Shown: positions 38,555-40,317 of the stretch, in pieces | Layout: each line of letters begins with the position of its first letter | How positions within the stretch are numbered: position 1 is the stretch's first letter | Assembly (NCBI GenBank): GCA_964591275.1 | Contig: CAZQAE010000046.1 | Location: 1-40,317, forward strand | Direction of reading: 5' to 3' | From: G963674685 sp964591275 | Lineage (GTDB): Bacteria > Lernaellota > Lernaellaia > JACKCT01 | Length of the DNA: 40,317 bases | Made by a program: the position numbers and the translations under genes | The notes under the pieces: generated by a model | Database searches by the model: none | Seen by the model: only the letters and a program-made list of their open reading frames with translations | What the model was told of the DNA's origin: nothing

Positions 38555-40317
38555 TTGACGGATTTGACTGATGCGAGAAAAGCCGCCGACGACCTGATCC
38601 ACTTCTCCGATTTTCTGACTTTCAAAATACGAATACTGATCCCCCTCCTCCTTTTTCAGATTTTTCTGCTGAGTAACCCTGCGTATGCTCAAGTTCCAGT
38701 CGGCGACGCTTTCTTCGCCGGCAAAGACCCCATCATTCTCAGTGCGGATGACATTTCTTTGGATGCGGCCAGCGGCGTTTATTCTGCCAAAGGCTCCGTT
38801 GAAGTTAAACAGGGCGAAGTGTTCATCAAAGCGGAAAATATCACTATTGATCAAAAGCGCAAAACCATCGACGCTTCCGGCGGGTGCATCCTGGGCAATC
38901 AGCAAGGCGAACTCAGCGCTCCTTCCCTTCATCTAAATCTCGAAAAGGAAACCGGCGTCATCGTCAACGGCCAACTCGTAGTTTATGGAAAAGACAACAA
39001 TTTTTATTTTAAAGGCGAAAGCATCGAAAAGGTCGCGGAAAACCGTTTCATCATCCGCGAAGGCTGGTATTCGACCTGCGACTGCGGTGAAGATGAAGCG
39101 GATTGGTTTATTCAGGCCAAAGAAATAGATATAACCATTGACGGGTACGCGGTGGTCCGGCACGGCAAGGTGTACGCCAAAGGCGTACCGGTGGCCTATC
39201 TCCCCTATGGGGTCATACCCGCGAAAATCACGCGCCAAAGCGGTTTTCTCCCACCCATCATGGGTTGGGCCACCGATGACGGATATCACTTCGGCATTCC
39301 ATTTTTCTGGGCCATCAACCATCATGTGGACGCCACGATTTACTCTGACTGGTATGAGAAACGCGGCGTTAAGGAAGGACTCGAGTATCGATATTCCTTA
39401 TCGGAAGATACCAAGGGCCAATTCGACCTCGATTACATTGATGACGGCCTTTACAACGAACGCCGCTGGGCCGCCAGTTTCGAGCACCGCCAGAGAATCA
39501 TGCCCCGCACCTATATACGCAGTAAAATTAATGGGATTTCCGACAATGATTATGTCAATGATTTCCCGGGCGATATTACGGCTCGATATGATCGTTTCCT
39601 GCGCAGCAACGTAATATTCAACAAGCTATGGCAAAACTACGACGCCAACATCAACTTCGAACACTATGACGATCTCGACAACGCAGACAACAGTTTCACC
39701 TGGCAGAAACTTCCAGAAGTCAACCTGAACATTTTGGATCGCCCCATCGCCGACTTCCCCGTCTCCTGGCGCATCGATGCTGCGGGAGTCAATTTTTACC
39801 GCCAACACATTTCGGCGACGGAAAAAATCATAGATTCTCTCGAAGGCCATGACCACCCATACACCCACATGACTTCCGGCAGGCGCTTTGACATTGCGCC
39901 TCTAGTCGCCGCGCCGATGAATTTCAACCGATGGGCATTTTGGACACCTTCATTCCAGTGGCAACAGACATTTTACGAACTGCCCGACCGCGCGGACAAT
40001 GAGAAAAGCGAGACGAGACAGTTGTACGATGCGCGATCAATGCTCTTTACGAGGACAGAGCGTATCTTTTCCTATAACGGTGAAACTCTCAAAGGTCTCA
40101 AGCACACCGTCGAACCCGGTCTGAATTACCAGTACATCCCTTTCGCCAACCAGGATGAGCTCCCCTATTTTGACGGAGAGGATCGAATCAACCGCCGCAA
40201 CGAGATCACCGGCTACCTGGCAAACCGCCTTTGGGCACGCATTGCGCCCTTGCACGCCGGGCGACCCATGACATCGAAACTCATCGACTTTTCGGTATCC
40301 CAGACCTATGATTTATA
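38555..40317 (+). CDS. lptD: LPS-assembly protein LptD, partial (C-terminus beyond window)
   Basis: The reading frame runs open to the right edge (about 587 residues). A signal peptide ending SNPAYA precedes an OstA/LptA-like beta-jellyroll (about 60-170; SLDAASGVYSAKGSVEVKQG, KTIDASGGCILGNQ). The outer-membrane barrel follows (YAKGVPVAYLPYGVIPAKIT, RQSGFLPP, DATIYSDWYEKRGVKEGLEY). LptD inserts LPS into the outer leaflet with LptE. A CDC pair (C175, C177) sits at the jellyroll-barrel junction, where disulfides guide LptD maturation in other species. No ATG exists at the start; TTG 38555 (GGA eight bases upstream) or TTG 38564 are the candidates. Confidence 0.92.
   Translation, partial: MTDLTDARKAADDLIHFSDFLTFKIRILIPLLLFQIFLLSNPAYAQVPVGDAFFAGKDPIILSADDISLDAASGVYSAKGSVEVKQGEVFIKAENITIDQKRKTIDASGGCILGNQQGELSAPSLHLNLEKETGVIVNGQLVVYGKDNNFYFKGESIEKVAENRFIIREGWYSTCDCGEDEADWFIQAKEIDITIDGYAVVRHGKVYAKGVPVAYLPYGVIPAKITRQSGFLPPIMGWATDDGYHFGIPFFWAINHHVDATIYSDWYEKRGVKEGLEYRYSLSEDTKGQFDLDYIDDGLYNERRWAASFEHRQRIMPRTYIRSKINGISDNDYVNDFPGDITARYDRFLRSNVIFNKLWQNYDANINFEHYDDLDNADNSFTWQKLPEVNLNILDRPIADFPVSWRIDAAGVNFYRQHISATEKIIDSLEGHDHPYTHMTSGRRFDIAPLVAAPMNFNRWAFWTPSFQWQQTFYELPDRADNEKSETRQLYDARSMLFTRTERIFSYNGETLKGLKHTVEPGLNYQYIPFANQDELPYFDGEDRINRRNEITGYLANRLWARIAPLHAGRPMTSKLIDFSVSQTYDL

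Overview
The window reads as a chromosomal segment of a Gram-negative (diderm) bacterium of roughly 50% GC. Evidence for an outer membrane is LptD, several lipobox proteins, RlpA and a LapA-like protein. Cys-rich lipoproteins with poly-Asp linkers, many sulfatase-fold lipoproteins, TPR proteins and a stand-alone CheA/HPt/receiver cluster resemble uncultivated deltaproteobacterial or Myxococcota-like lineages. That placement is an inference from gene style, not from a marker search. No rRNA, tRNA, CRISPR array, insertion sequence or phage gene was seen.

Layout. 1-1.7 kb: the 5' part of a poly-Asp lipoprotein gene, a 431-bp gap, and obg. 2.0-10.9 kb: an envelope island with three GT-C-like polytopic membrane proteins and two tandem alkaline-phosphatase-superfamily ('sulfatase') lipoproteins whose active-site nucleophile is Thr in one and Val in the other. 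10.9-13.4 kb: an FtsB/DivIC-like protein followed at once by a membrane GAF-GAF-GGDEF protein. 13.4-19.6 kb: a long co-directional run, rpsA-sppA-ihfB-like-phosphodiesterase-HIT-lapA-TPR/SPOR. 19.7-22.5 kb: a possible phosphodiester-glycosidase-like protein, RlpA without a SPOR domain, a Cys-rich lipoprotein and a TPR protein. 22.6-24.2 kb: a HadA/HadB-like hot-dog dehydratase pair and a GT2 glycosyltransferase.

24.2-27.6 kb: a minus-strand phosphorelay (receiver, HPt, receiver, CheA) with no MCP, CheW, CheR or CheB beside it. 27.9-31.3 kb: a SprT-like zinc protein and, divergently, a lipoprotein fusing a YVTN propeller to a phosphoesterase. 31.6-33.6 kb: GTP-type PEP carboxykinase. 33.7-36.9 kb: a minus-strand operon of pyrimidine-nucleoside phosphorylase, RibF and a UPF0104/LPG-synthase-type membrane protein with overlapping genes. 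37.2-40.3 kb: folC and lptD, the latter cut by the window edge.

The strongest candidates for new biology are the GT-C/sulfatase-fold island with its non-formylglycine and apparently nucleophile-less paralogues, the minimal CheA-HPt-two-receiver relay, and the division-linked FtsB-GGDEF pair. TTG start codons are frequent, and two 9-base G tracts lie at the cheA start and inside ribF.
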